Part shown: piece after piece, positions 33,378 through 45,383 of the stretch
How the letters are laid out: each line of letters opens with the position of its first letter
How positions within the stretch are numbered: the stretch's first letter is position 1
Source: Macrolepiota albuminosa
Taxonomy: Eukaryota; Basidiomycota; Agaricomycetes; Agaricales; Agaricaceae
Direction of reading: 5' to 3'
Assembly (NCBI GenBank): GCA_027475525.1
Contig: JAMWFC010000090.1
Location: 1,550,001-1,614,000, forward strand
DNA: 64,000 nt
The notes under the pieces: model-generated
What the model was told of the DNA's origin: nothing
Databases searched by the model: none
What the model saw: the letters and a program-made list of their open reading frames with translations, nothing else
Program-made: the position numbers and the translations under genes

Positions 33378-33585
33378 GTTTGTGCTCGTGAGACATGACT
33401 TGGCATCCGGTGCCGTACCATACGTGTCCAGCAGAGTCCGCTACACTGGAGCGGAGCAGTCCCCACAGTGCCGTAGAATACAGAGCCGCGGACGTGTCAC
33501 AATGTGCTGTATGACACGGTCCAGTGGATTGATAAAAGGCGGGCACACACATGCACACGCAGGCCCGGCGGATGCCAGCGGACAC
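33310..33585 (-). pseudogene. Gag-like remnant with a CCHC zinc knuckle
   Basis: A short open frame containing CSGCGKRDHGTQKC, a C-x2-C-x4-H-x4-C knuckle, immediately upstream of the reverse transcriptase remnant. The rest of Gag is not recognisable. Confidence 0.6.
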
Positions 33586-35567
33586 TAGCGGACGTCAATG
33601 TGCGTCAGCGGCCGCCGGCAGGCATCAGCACACGAGTGAAAACCTCCTCCATTGGCGGACTTCATGGCATGAATAAACCCTCCTCGAGGTTCCCCATTTC
33701 CCTCCCCTCTCCATTCCTCCCCGCAATAACTCGAGGCTGCACATCTCCCCTTCCATCCTTTTCCCACCCCCGACGCCAGTGTACGTCCACGAAAGGGCCC
33801 TGAAAATCTACGCAGGCCTATGCAAGCCACCAGCGGACATCCATGCAGACGTACGTCGACGGACTCAAACCTATGCGGGCCCTCCCAGGCCTGCGCAGGA
33901 CACCAGCGGACATCTACAGAGGCCTACGCAGGTCCACGGAGTCTGGTTGGACCAAGGAAAAAAGTAACTTTGTCTTGCCCGCCATATGCCTGTGGGGGGA
34001 AATCGAACCCCCGGCCTTGGGAAAGCCTCCAGCAACGGAACGCACATTTAACCGTTGCACCACAGGTCCGTTACTAACGGATAGATTCAAAGGTCGGATA
34101 ACACAATGAACGGACGCCCACCTACATTTCCGCAGGTTCCCGTATGGATTTTTTGAGGTGGAAGGGGGGTGGCATACCTCCCAAAAGAGTTTTCGTGGCC
34201 TGAAAGGGGCGTTGGCATCAGCAGCCATCAGCTGGCCATCAGCTGGCATCCGTCGGAGTTTGTCGGCAGCCGTTGTGACCCGCTGGCATCCGTTGGCATC
34301 CGTCGGCATCCGCCAGATATCCATGGGAATCCGTCGGCAACCCCCAGCATCGTCCGGCATCGTCCAGCATCAGGGCGGGAGAGAAGGAAACGGGGTGCGT
34401 GGGTGTCCGCCGCATGGGGTGGCATCTCGGAGAGCGTGGGGGGTGGCGGAAGAGGGATGGGGGTGGGGAGGGTGCGTGGGTGTCCGCCGCATGGGGTGGC
34501 ATCTCGGAGAGCGTGGGGGGTGGCGGAAGAGGGATGGGGGTGGGGAGGAGCGTGGGTGTCCGCTGGTACCCCAGCGGACGTAGCAGACGTCGGACGTCAG
34601 GTCAGGGGGGAGGAGGGAAGCGGGGTGCATGTGGTGGACGGGGGTGGCGTGTGAGGTAGTGTGGGGAGTGGAGAGGATGGCACTGGGGAGAAAGAGGGGG
34701 AAGGGTGGAAGAGGGTGCGTGAGTGTCCGCTGTTCACTGGCATGCCAGCGGACGGTAGCGGACGGTAGCTGACATCGGCATGTGAGCCAGCTGACGTCAG
34801 CGGTGCAACCAGTCCCAGTGGTTCAGTGGAATATTCATTTATTGATATTCAATATTGTGTACAGTGGTGGGTTCTACTCCTACTTCACCTTAACAGGGAC
34901 TAATGCTGTGTTTTTATATGGGTGCATTTTTGCTCTACATATACATCGCACTGACCTGGAGTATGCGCCTGTGGTAGTGGATCTGACCAAAACTCTAGGA
35001 ATTACTGAAACGAGAAAGGATGGAGGAGTTGACACATGAAATCATTCCAGTTCACATGACAAGTGACGATACACTAGGGCTGACTACCTTTTTTACAAAG
35101 ACCAGCACAAAGGTAGCCCGCCACAGTGTATTATCAACTGGTCATGAGCACTGGAATGACCACATGCGTCAACTCGTCCATCTTATCCCGCTGCAAAAAT
35201 CTCTGGAGTTTTCAACGGATCAAATTCATGACGCTAGCGGACGTCAGCGGCCTGCTGCTATTATATAAGGTGAACTAGTGGGAGTCAAACCCACTTCTTG
35301 TGCACAATATGAAATATCAATTGATGAATATTCCATTGTACCACAGGCGCTTGCTACAAGTCAGGACAGTGTTCATGTAGTGCACAAACGGACCCATACA
35401 GAATTTGAACGGATAGAGATTTTACTGCAACTGGTGCATCTGTATTGAATTGACAATATTAGACTGATATTTATTTACACCATAGAAGTATACAGGAAAG
35501 AGGAAAACCATGGTTTGTAGCGGAATATTGGACTGATATTGATTTACACCATAGCATTATACATGAA
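33586..35567. repeat. dispersed non-coding repeat with tRNA-like units
   Basis: GC-richer sequence with many TCCGCTGG/CAGCGGAC motifs in both orientations. About 34080-34800 is an inverted match to 13640-14290, and about 34990-35350 a direct match to 12960-13320. Two tRNA-like units lie at about 34811-34889 (+) and 35270-35352 (-). A 77-bp segment at 34395-34471 is exactly repeated at 34472-34548. No protein-coding gene is supported; the long open frames here reflect low-complexity, stop-poor sequence. Confidence 0.6.
33989..34066 (-). tRNA. tRNA-like sequence, probably a pseudogene
   Basis: The minus strand holds a box A match (TGGTGCAACGG) and a box B match (GGTTCGATTTC), outer arms CCTGTGG/CCACAGG that pair fully, and a plausible variable arm (GGCTT/AAGGCC). 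When box A is placed at its normal position the acceptor stem has mismatches and the anticodon arm is irregular, so I do not assign an amino acid. It could be a decayed class II tRNA or the head of a tRNA-derived repeat. Confidence 0.35.
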
Positions 35568-36358
35568 GCGTCTGTCGTGTAGTGGAATATTTCTCATTGG
35601 TATTCCTTGTATCTTGCATTAGGTGGGTTCGACTCCCCCTAGTGCATTGAGATCGAACTCAAATATTTTTGACCACACACAGAAGAATAGACTGATGTTT
35701 ATTTACATCATAGCAATGTAAAGTAAGCATCGGTGGTCTAGTGGAATATTATCCATTGGTCTTTATTATGTCTTGCAGTAGATGGGTTCGATTCCTACTA
35801 GTGCATTTTCGTCTCACTGTTTTTAGCTAATTGTTATTTACTACACAGTATGATAAACAAAGTAAGGTCCTAATTTAAACATAGTGACATGATATCTATT
35901 TAGACTATAGCAGTGTACAGTAAGCATCGATAATCTAGTGGAATATTATCCATTGGTCTTCATTGTGTGTTGCAGTAGGTGGGTTCGACTCCTGCTTGGT
36001 GCAATGAACATTAAAATGTTTGCAATTTTTGACCTGCTTAGCTAATTGTTATTTACTACACAGTATAATAAACAAAGTAAGGTCCTAATTTAAACAGAGT
36101 GACATGATATCTATTTAGACTATAGCAGTATACAGTAAGCATTGATGGTCTAGTGGAATATTATCTATTGGTGTTTATTGTGTGTTGCAGTAGGTGGGTT
36201 CGACTCCTGCTTAGTGCAATAAACATTAGGACCTCTGCAATTTTTGACCTGCTTAGCTAATTGTTATTTACTAAACTGTAAGATAAACAAAGTAAGGTTT
36301 TGTCAAGCAATAAATCAAACTTCTTTTGTAATTTAAACAGGGTCACATGATATCTATT
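35568..36358 (+). repeat. tandem array of four tRNA-like units
   Basis: Units of 79-80 bases at 35568-35646, 35727-35805, 35924-36003 and 36139-36218, spaced 159, 197 and 215 bases apart. Each starts GC(A/G)T, has a box-A-like TCTAGTGG or TGTAGTGG, a shared GGAATATT, and a box B GGTTCGA(C/T)TCC, and ends (A/G)GTGCA. Spacers share TAGCTAATTGTTATTTACTA and TAAACAAAGTAAGGT. The last spacer is cut at about 36358, where KDZ-associated sequence begins. The cloverleaf is imperfect, so these look like tRNA-derived repeats (SINE-like) rather than working tRNAs. Confidence 0.6.
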
Positions 36359-36413
36359 TTCAGAACTTGCTTCGTGTAAAGTTCTCGTCCGTTTCTTTAA
36401 TCCTCCATCCGCC

Positions 36414-38386
36414 ATGTCTAACGAAGAACTCCACCAATGGGTCGTTGACGCGGATGTTCGAGTATTATACCTTGCTCTCAGAGGAGACCTGCGACAACTC
36501 AAAGCACAGCAGAAGGACCTGGTAAGATACAAGCACTCCTGCCTAATAGACATGCACTAATAGTCGTCCTGTAGATTGACATGTGGTTCAAGGTTAGGGA
36601 CGTCAAGGATGACAAGAAACTCCTCCTTGATGCCAGGAGAAGTTTCATCAACGAAGTTATCCCGCTACTCCAGAGCAAGCTTTCTGATGAGGATATGACC
36701 AGGCGGTTGAAGGACGCTGCGAAGAAATGGACCCAGAGGAGTGGAAGGGGGGAGGAACCAAGTGGGGGCGAAGAACGACCTGATCCGTCGACGCTGCGAA
36801 GAAATGGACCCAGAGGAGTGGAAGGGGGGAGGAACCAAGTGGGGGCGAAGAACGACCTGATCCGTCAACCAAGGCCGGTCCGTCGATGGCACCGGCACGA
36901 GAAGACCGGATAGGTCATAGGCCAGCAGCAGGAGATTTGTCTGGTCCGTCACCGATTCCGAAGAAGAGAAAACGACCGAGTCCTCCAGCGGCAGGAGATT
37001 TGTCTGGTCCGTCGCCAAATCCCAAGAAGCCAAAACGGGTGACCTATATTGGTCAACCTCCTCCTGGTACCTATCGTCGACAGAAGGAGCAGGAGGACGA
37101 GGATGAGGACGAGGATGAAGAGGAAGAGGAAGAGGAAGAACAAGAGGGCAGAATACCAAAGGGGGAAATTACTGGAGGGATGCTGTTGGGCAGGTATCTG
37201 AGGACAGCACCTCGTCGCGAGGGTCAGCACATCAACCCCCCTTGCCAATATTGCACAAGTAAGCGGCTACAGTGTGTCAGGACAAAGGGCGGTACCGCAT
37301 GTGATCCCTGCCGGCTCATTCGCAAACGAACATGCAGCCTGACGATTGTCAAGAAAACTATCAAGCCCAGCAACAAGAGAAAGGAGAAAAAACCACTGAG
37401 AAAGAAGTCAGTGACGATTATTGAGAGTGATGATGGTATGAAACTCTTTTCCTGCTCAAATAGCTAACCAATAGTTAGCAGATGAACCAACCAGTCCAAT
37501 CGTGGAACCATCAAAACCGTCCGTCCATCCATCCCAACTGTCGACCTCCAACCGCCCAGCAGACCCTCTTTCAGTCAAGGGAAAGGGCAAGGAGCGGGCA
37601 ATGGAGTCTAGTCACAGTGAGGACATTGTGGCTGGTGTAATGGCAGGGGTGGAGAGCTGTTTGGACAGGATGGAGAATGGGTTCCAGGAAGCATTGCGGA
37701 ATGTTGGGGAGCAGGTGCGGGACGGGTTTGTCATGGCTGAGGCGAGCTGGTTACCGCGTATTGAGGACTTCTTCCGTCGCTACCAGACTCAGGTCGACAC
37801 GCTCGGTGGCCGCATAGAAACCCTGCAAACGAATGTTTCTCTTGCGGGTGAGACACTTGAAGACCACGCCGGACGTATCCGTCAGACGGAAGAGCAGATC
37901 CGCAATATTTGGGGTGTGGTTGACACTTTGCAGAATCAACTTCACATCTCTACCCGTCCCTCCAGTCCGTCAGCTCAGGATGATGTGGCAGTGCATCCAA
38001 CAGGGCACAGTGGACTTGGACCCATCGTTGAAGAGGAAGAAACCACTCCTGACCCCATCGCTGACCAATCCCCTGCCACTGCTGACATATCCGTTCCCAC
38101 TGGTGACACCTCTGCCCTCGCCACTGACCAATCCCATCACGCCGCTGACTTATCCGCTCTCACCGTCGCTCCGTCCCCGCTTCAACAAACATCCTCAGGG
38201 ACGACTCCCGCACAAACATCTCCGTCACCCCCTCAACCATCTTCCGTCCCAGTCCCTGCCGAGGACCCTCTCCCTGGCCCAAGGGGACGGGCTCGCAGCA
38301 ACTCCCGAAGTAGTCGGCCGCCAATGCAACGGACCCAATCATCCAGTCGGCTTACTGAGAGACGGAAGGCAACAGAAGAGAAGTGA
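36414..38386 (+). pseudogene. KDZ-associated gene A: cysteine-cluster and coiled-coil protein
   Basis: Exon 1 36414-36521 (MSNEELHQWVVDADVRVLYL), intron 36522-36574, then a long exon, an intron at about 37437-37481 and a last exon to 38386. The middle has an acidic Glu/Asp run (37090-37140). A cysteine cluster follows, CQYCTSKRLQC then CDPCRLIRKRTC, close to C-x2-C-x6-C twice, resembling a fungal zinc cluster. The C-terminal third is a predicted coiled coil followed by a Pro/Ser/Thr-rich tail. A 77-bp exact duplication (36713-36789/36790-36866) shifts the frame; without it the reading frame continues from DPSTKAGPS into the cluster. It is therefore either a pseudogene or an intact gene with an assembly error. 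Function unknown. Confidence 0.6.
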
Positions 38387-38447
38387 AGATGGACAATCAC
38401 ATATTTTTTTTTTTCATTATGACACACATTCGTACATTTTTGTAACC

Positions 38448-40710
38448 CTATAGTTTACAAAATGTAATATACATATCAATGTATCGAGCTGCATCCTCCT
38501 GTAACATTTGTGCTTGAGACTTGCGGGGTCGCTTGGAATTTGTTGACAATTGGTTAGGCAATGCCTTGCGCTTCTTTTGGTTTTGTAATGCCGGCCTTCC
38601 CTCACCTTCAAATTGGTCATTGTCCTCATCTTGAAGAATGTCGAGCACCCTTCTTGACACTCTATATCTAGGGGAACCATCACTAGGGCCATTAATTGGA
38701 GGGTCTGGATGGCTCCATCCTCTTTGTTGTAAGAGGTGGATGGTAGTGGCATCTACCACTGCTGTATCATCAACACATCCGTCATGAACGGATTCGTCGA
38801 GAGCGGACTCGTCGTGAGCGGAAGCTGATACATTTGGTCAGGATTCGTTGTGAACCGTGGATCTGTTGTGGCGCTGAGGCTGGGGAGTGTGCGGTGAGCG
38901 CAAGACAGGAGGTTCCTCCTGTAAGTCAGGCAGTGGTGTGTGTGGTACGCTAGGTGACAGGGGAAGTGTAGGCCCCCGTTGCCACTCCAAGTTGGCTGCA
39001 GATCTGGTGACTAAAGCGGATCCGCCATCAGCGGCTCCATCATTAGCAATGGTCCTACTGTTGCCATCGACTACCGCAGATCCGGTGACTAAAGCGGATC
39101 CACCATCAGCGGCTCCATCATTAGCAATGGTCCTACTGTTGCCATCGACTACCGCTGATGGTGTTGGCCTCTGTTTCCGATTTTTCCCTCCATTTTTGCG
39201 TGTAGCCTTACGTGCTGCTGCTGCTGCCGCATTTTTTTCACGATCAGCTCAGGTGCCGTACTCGGCAGCTACTGGCTGCTTGTGACGGTTGAGATAAACC
39301 GTCCAGCGGAAGGTATCACCGGATCCATACTGTCCTTGACGGTCTCTCCAGAAGTTCAGCAGACACAATAGCTCAGGCCGACCAAGATTATGAGGATCTT
39401 GGAATATCAGACCCTCTGGAAGATACCTTGAATGTATGAATTGCTGATCATTGGTCCTCACTGCCTTGTAAGGAGCAGATTCATAACGGTAACCAGACAC
39501 AATTTCTGATGGGGTGATCAGATGATGAGCAAAGGTGGAGAAAACTAGGATTCACTGTAATGAGTATTTAGATAGTCCCGGACAAGCATTTCCAATTCTG
39601 CCCGAGTTTGAAATATATTTGGTCCTGGATCTGCTGGTAATATTGGGAATCCATCCCTATCCAGATCAAGGATGAGGTCATGGCGTGTAAGGATAGGAGG
39701 AGTCAAATCATGGGGTGATTGCATGTTGGACGGCATGTCTCTACCAAGAAGAGCAGACATGTAATCCATCATCTTCTTGTTGAGGTCACTAACAAGGTCA
39801 GGAAAGGAGTCTTGAAAGGTAGGTTGGTTAGCATGGGTCAAGTATGACATATTGTCATGACTATAATTGGTGTCAAAATTGTTTAAAGAATAATGGCACC
39901 ACATACATTCTAATAGTCATGCCTTCATCTGCATACCAACCAACAACAGTCCAACTCAACATGCCCATCTCTCTAAATCGAAGCACATCTGCATCGTCCA
40001 CACGCTTCAAACCGTGCTTTCGGGCCTTCCTGGAGAGACAACGATTAGAAAGCGGAATCAAGCAGACGGATGTACAACAAATAGAGGACAGATGGGGGAC
40101 GGAAGCAGTACCAACTTGCGCTGAATTTCTGGCGGATTTCCTTTTTCGCTCCATTCTGCTGCCATCTTCCGTAAACGACTTTCCTCCTGCGGTGTGAGTT
40201 GATGCATAACATTTTTGACAGCCACATTATATTGTGCAAATGCATCCAATCCCAAGGCGTTGTGATCCTTACCCCTCAACAAGTTCTGGATCTCCTCGTT
40301 TATCTCCTTTGCCATTGTCTGCCGGACAACATCTCGCAGTGAAGTTTTCAGGAGCACCTTTGGATCTTTATGCTGGTAATAAGGGCGCCAGCAATTCTTG
40401 ATATACTGGACAACCTTCTATTCAAGCAAATGATGTCTAGTTCTTTGCAATGAGTTGCTGTACCTACTTTGATTCTCTCTGCCCACTCTTCCCCTGTCTT
40501 TGGCTCTGTCCCCTTAGTGGCCCAGTAGTTGAAAATATCCGTTAGGATTTTATCCTTCAAGATAGCAGTCCGAGCTTGAGGAGTAGTTGAGGAGTGGTAT
40601 AGTTCCTTGTATAGTTCAAAGATAGATCTTTCTTCTGCTGTAAATATCGGTTCCACTCGTCTTTTCTTTGGTGAAAATATTGGTTCAGGCGGTTGCAGGA
40701 GGGCAGACAT
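38448..40710 (-). CDS. KDZ-associated gene B, unknown function
   Basis: Start at ATG 40708-40710 (MSALLQPPEPIFSPKKRRVE). Introns 40418-40467 and 40030-40115 join in frame, and a third lies near 39865-39906. Recognisable stretches are KDKILTDIFNYWATKGTEP, KTSLRDVVRQTMAKEI, KARKHGLKRVDDADVLRF and WTVVGWYADEGM, a type seen repeatedly in Agaricomycetes. The C-terminal part is low-complexity and contains a genuine 26-residue tandem repeat (78 bp, 39001-39156, copies diverged). In-frame TGA codons near 39249 and 38839 on the simplest reading suggest further introns or decay. I know of no assigned biochemical role. Confidence 0.55.
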
Positions 40711-40952
40711 GTTTGTAGACAATATAATTTTCTGCAACCACACAGTTCTCAACCAAAGGATCACATGATAAAATATAGATTTTCCGTTCAGTGTCTGTTG
40801 ATGACAAACGGATTCTGTTTGTCTTCGACGGATAGGGTCTGCTGTCCGCTGGTATCCGGCCCGTCCAAATTGGGGCATATTGCCAATATCGATGAGCGGT
40901 CTCATTAGATATCCCGTACAATGGCTAGGTCCTGGCCATAGATATTTTGATC

Positions 40953-43900
40953 ATGAACCTGAACTCTCTAAAGAAACGCAAGCGACCAAAAACAACAGTC
41001 ATCAGACAAAGGGACCTCATCCCATTTGCTGAGGAAAGGACACGACTCACTCAGAACACACGAGGGTTGCCAGTCCTCATAACACAACGGCTACCACTGG
41101 GTCCCGCTCCCATTGTAACTGGTGCACCATCTGCGGCATTTGCAGATGATGATAACTTTGCACACTTGGACAATAATCCAACGGTAGATGATGTAGATGA
41201 TACAATGCCCGTATCCATAAGGCATGTAAAGGTGATTTGAATGTATGCTATTATTGAGAGCGAATTATTCAAGTTCATACATAGACACAGGCAGATTATC
41301 TTAACGACTTCATCAACCATGTTCCACAGTTGCTCAATGGATTGCTTGGTCGTGAATCAATGGATGACGTTACTGATTGCCTTGCTTGTCCTGACCATTA
41401 CCTCGCACGATGGCGATGCCATGATTGCGTTGGGTCAAGAATATTCTGTCGCGGATGTTTCCGCCGCATGCACGACTCCAACCTGTTTCACCGACCTGAA
41501 GTATGGAATGGTAGGTATTTCCAACCAATGAATATGTCGGATACTGGAGGGTATTTCTATATCCAACACAATTCATTGCATGCAAACTGTCATCAAGGGA
41601 AGGTCAGGGTCAGGGCTCTTGAGGACCATGAGCGGAAAAAGGACATTCAGGAGCAAGAGTTTCTACGACTCGAATATCAACTGGATGTTGAACTTCCATC
41701 AGCGGATAGCGATCCGGGACATCCGGCAGCGCATCCATCCATGACTTCAGATTTCCTGAGCAGACTTCAGGATGCCAGCCTTGATCAAATCATGGAAGAG
41801 GAAGAGCAAGAGGACCCAGAAAATAATGTGCCAATAGAAGATATTCCAGAAGATCGGCCAGCCACGAACGGGTTCTGTATGGACAGATATGATTGCTTTG
41901 GGAATCCAATACAACGGATTGTTCACACAACTGGAGTACACTACATCACTGTCATTTCATGTGAGTGTTCTGGGATGGATGTCTTGGTGGAGGATACCAT
42001 CTGCTCGCAGCTGGTCCCCAGTACATTTGATTGGACACAAACATATTTTACAATGGCTGTGCTGGATGACTTCCGTCTGACAAATCTAGAGTGCAAAGCA
42101 TCCGCCTACCAGTACTGGCAGAAAATTGCAAGAATAACTTCCCCGATTGCATCTTCTGGTGAGGTGGATAACCTTTACCGCAAGCTACGACGACTTTCTC
42201 GTTCATGGCGGTGGCTGAAGAAGTTGAAGTGGGCAGGCTTCAGCCATGATGAATCGAGGCATCCCATGGCGCCGGACCATGGTGAACTTGCAATATTCTG
42301 TCCAACTTGTCCCCAACCAGGAGTCAATCTTCCATCCAACTGGGAAGAAGATCCTGTCCGGTGGAAGTTCAATCGTTCTTTAATGATGGACGGCAACTTC
42401 AAGGCGGATCACGTCCGACATTCTAATCCTGCTCATGATGTATGGCATTCAGAAGGCGGTGGTATGATGGCCAGGAGGGATGAGCTCACCCACTATCTCA
42501 AGCACGCAAAGGAACAGCCAACGGTGAGTGACATTCTTTAACTCTACCTGTCCGCCATCTGCTCATCAATTCAATCCTGTCCGCAAAGGAACAGCCAACG
42601 GTGAGTGACATTCTTTAACTCTACCTGTCCGCCATCTGCTCATCAATTCAATCCTGTCCGTCGGCCGTCCGCTGGACCTCTGGCTGTCCAGGGAGCCACC
42701 TGTGAAAACACATTCAAAGCTATTGAAAAGGCCCTGATGATGAACAAGTCATGCGACATTACTGGTATTGTTGCAACGGCATGTACACGGCACGGCTGCT
42801 TTGCTCCTAATAGTGTAACAAACTTGACCCGTGGTGAAGGCCAGGTTTACACAGACTTTTCCATCACACGGGCAGTTAAGACGACCAACATGGATGGGAT
42901 TCAGCGTCTCCTACTGGTATATGACATAGCATGCCAGTGGTGTGTCAAATTTTCTGAACGGCTTGCCGAGGCCGGAGAAGTCCTGCCAGATAATCTACTC
43001 GTGGACTTTGCAATAGGACTTCTTCATGTCCATGGGCATAAGGAGGATTGTTTTTTCTGCTTTGCCCCGTCCTTCATTCCCGGGGCCGGTCATTTGGCTG
43101 GGGAGATAATTGAAAGTCTCTGGTCTACACTAAATGAAGTCTCACAGATGGCCCATACAGCTACCTTGGCACATCGGGCAGAAATCCTTGATGATCACAT
43201 GTGTGACTCAAACTGGAAGAAGCTGCTTGACATGGTTCCATTCCTATGTCGAAAGTACAGGACTGCTGTTGAGATGAGAGATGCAGCCATTCAATATTTC
43301 ACCGAGCGATCCGTCAGAATATCAACAGATTTACTAACAAGCTGGGAAGCCGGAATAGCTAAGGCAGAAAGGCTCAGAGAGGAGGGAAACCGTAAAGCAA
43401 TGGATATTCTGAAAGCTCGTACAATGACCTTCAATAGTGCAAGTGAAGACCGAATGGCAGCAGACAGTGGAAACCACTCAACGGATGTTGCAGCAACGGA
43501 TATTCATTCCTTCTGGATTCAACTTGCCCTTGACATTGAGGAGCAGCAGTAAGGTGTATTGCTGATGGCCCAAACTATTTCACTAATTGGAAGCTCAGAA
43601 TTGCAATTCAGGACCAGGTTCACCGTTTGAATCGGCATGCAAGCAATGATGATCGGCAAAAGGTCGAGGCGGAAAGAGAAATATTAAGGGTTCGACTCAA
43701 TGTCCTTGCTGCTTCTCAGGACAGGAGCGGGTTCATTGCTGGTGGAAGGCGGACTGCCCCCCTGGAACCGGATGAAGTTCGGACAGGAGTGGGTTCATTG
43801 CTGGTGGAAGGCGGACTGCCCCCCTGGAACCGGATGAAGTTCCCGGAGCCTTTGACGACAATGAAATGGCGGAAGATGGACAACCAGCGGATCCGCTGGT

Positions 43901-44171
43901 ACCGCCGGCGGATAACCTTGAACCAATGGATGTAGTTGTTCCAGAAGATTTTGAAATCTCCTTCCCATCTATGATCATGGGTAATGTCTCACCATTAACA
44001 ATGATAGAGCGCTTGATTCAAATTGAAAGGCTCCTGCAAGCCCTTTGGGAATTCATTGCAGAGAAATCATTCCTATATTCTCACGTCGTCCGGGTCGCCC
44101 CAAGCAAGAATGTGAAAACTCGAGCTCGCGCATCTACAGCATGCAGGTTTTATGGTGTCCCGGCAGACTAA
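40953..44171 (+). CDS. KDZ transposase with CxC cysteine cluster
   Basis: Exon 1 40953-41224, then 41292-42521, then 42692-43549, then from 43600; introns are GT-AG. The intron at 43550-43599 (GTAAGG...CTCAG) removes the apparent stop after DIEEQQ. An N-terminal CxC cluster (CPDHYLARWRCHDC, CRGCFRRMHD) precedes the RNase H-like core. Catalytic positions are MMDGNFKADH (first Asp), LLVYDIACQW (second Asp), and GEIIESLWS (Glu), with ACTRHGCF and HGHKEDCFFCF between. It would cut and join the element's ends in the nucleus. A 62-bp tandem duplication (43719-43842, one base different) shifts the C-terminal frame, so the last ~110 codons (43866-44171) are out of frame with the rest. The core is intact. 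Confidence 0.85.
43719..43842. repeat. 62-bp tandem duplication in the KDZ transposase C-terminus
   Basis: Two copies, 43719-43780 and 43781-43842, differ by one base (GAGCGG against GAGTGG). As 62 is not a multiple of three, the frame changes. The minus-strand KDZ relic at 9173-9290 has only one copy and there the frame continues, so the duplication is a change in this copy. Confidence 0.85.
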
Positions 44172-45383
44172 CAGACACGTAAACATCAAAAGTAACAGAA
44201 GTTGAATAATCCAAATATAATAGTACAAGTAACCATGGTTGAATGATAAACTGAATATACAGGCCAAATATAGGGGAAAAAGGGTTTAAAACAAATAAAA
44301 ATAAAAATAAAAATACAGAAACACGGAGTTTACATTGGGTTAGAAGCTTTGAGCCAGCCATTCGGTAGACGGATAAAGAATAATTAATACTTGCTTAGAC
44401 AAATTGAACGACACCACCTGCGTAAGAAAACACGACTTCACATAAGCTCTACATGCACCAGACCAGTGAGCCTGGATGTAGAAAAGCAAAAAAGCGGAAA
44501 GATCCAGATACTACGAGAAATGTAGCAATAACAGTGTAAGAAGGAAGGGATACAATAGGCAAGCCAAAAGGTTAATTTGAAGTAGCCTTGTTCAATCCCA
44601 TAGTAATAACAGAGTAATATGTAGGTAATATGAATAGGCAAACTAATCAGTCAGTTTGAATTAACCTATTTCAATCCTAAAAGATGATAGAAGCAAGTAA
44701 CCCACTCAGTATCAAGGGAACAGACAATCTATAAGCCAAAATCAAATAAATTGATACAACGGAATAAGCAATATATCGACGTGGAAATGCACATGCTTCG
44801 AAACAAAGAGAAAAGAACACAATCCCGTGGAACGGGAGAATCCATGGGAAAGAAGTTGCCTGTGAGACAGTTAGAGGTTTCGCAGACAGGGAGACGCAAC
44901 AAATCGAGTCGGTCTTATCTTTCCAAACATGTTGAATAGGAGAGATAAAATATATCTGAATCGCTAAGAAGCCAGACAGACAGTCGACCCTTAAACGTTG
45001 TCTGAATTATACCGATGCAACACGACATGAGAACAAGAAGCCACACAGATAGTCAACTCTGAAAAGATGCTTATAATAGATGTCTGCCGTACGACACGAG
45101 ACAGCATCAGCTCACCAGACATTCCATAGCCCATCTTATCATCGCATACACATATACACAAATGAACAACGAGTACGACAAAAGCAATGCAAGTGCGTAC
45201 TGAATGAAGCCTTTTAGAATTATAAAAGAAAAATATATATATTTACATGGACATTGACATAGGAAGTACCTTGGAACGACATGTCGAGTATGATGAGCAC
45301 CGGGGAGAAGCACGACTTCATGACATTCTTCAGGTGAAATGAAAATATATATGTATGGTGTCCACACATAGATTTAATGGATC
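44172..45383. other. AT-rich sequence without a recognised gene
   Basis: Only short open stretches occur, none with motifs. A-rich runs lie at 44280-44320. I see no LTR ends, inverted repeats or tRNA-like boxes. The 3' end of the KDZ element is probably in the first few dozen bases. Confidence 0.4.

Larger units (their letters stand above)
30795..33585 (-). mobile_element. decayed second tyrosine-recombinase retrotransposon
   Basis: On the minus strand, remnants of a Gag zinc knuckle (33310-33585), a reverse transcriptase (about 32079-33377) and a tyrosine recombinase (30795-32133) lie in the same order as in the Ngaro-like element. The proteins are clearly of a different family. No flanking direct or inverted repeats were recognised. 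Confidence 0.78.
36359..44171 (+). mobile_element. KDZ transposon with two accessory genes
   Basis: Three genes in a compact block: gene A (36414-38386, +), gene B (38448-40710, -) and the KDZ transposase (40953-44171, +). B and the transposase are divergent with about 240 bases between their starts, and A and B are convergent. The block interrupts a tRNA-like array on the left. I could not identify terminal inverted repeats, so the outer limits are those of the genes. The grouping of KDZ transposases with companion genes is known in basidiomycetes. Confidence 0.7.

Noticed and set aside
33989..34066. Functional class II tRNA gene
   Set aside because: Outer arms pair but the acceptor stem mismatches when box A is in register and the anticodon arm is irregular; kept only as tRNA-like.
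34158..34659. Overlapping open frames of 60-160 codons in both strands
   Set aside because: Low-complexity, stop-poor repeat DNA including a 77-bp exact duplication; no motif, and the related copy at 13.6-14.3 kb does not keep the frames.
35568..36218. CRISPR array
   Set aside because: Units are 80 bases with tRNA promoter boxes, spacers are related to each other, and the genome is eukaryotic.
37081..37141. GA-rich tract considered as a regulatory repeat
   Set aside because: It codes for the acidic Asp/Glu run of gene A and needs no other explanation.
39001..39156. Another instance of the 77-bp duplication artefact
   Set aside because: Period is 78 (26 codons), copies differ at several bases and the frame is kept, so it is a genuine coding repeat.
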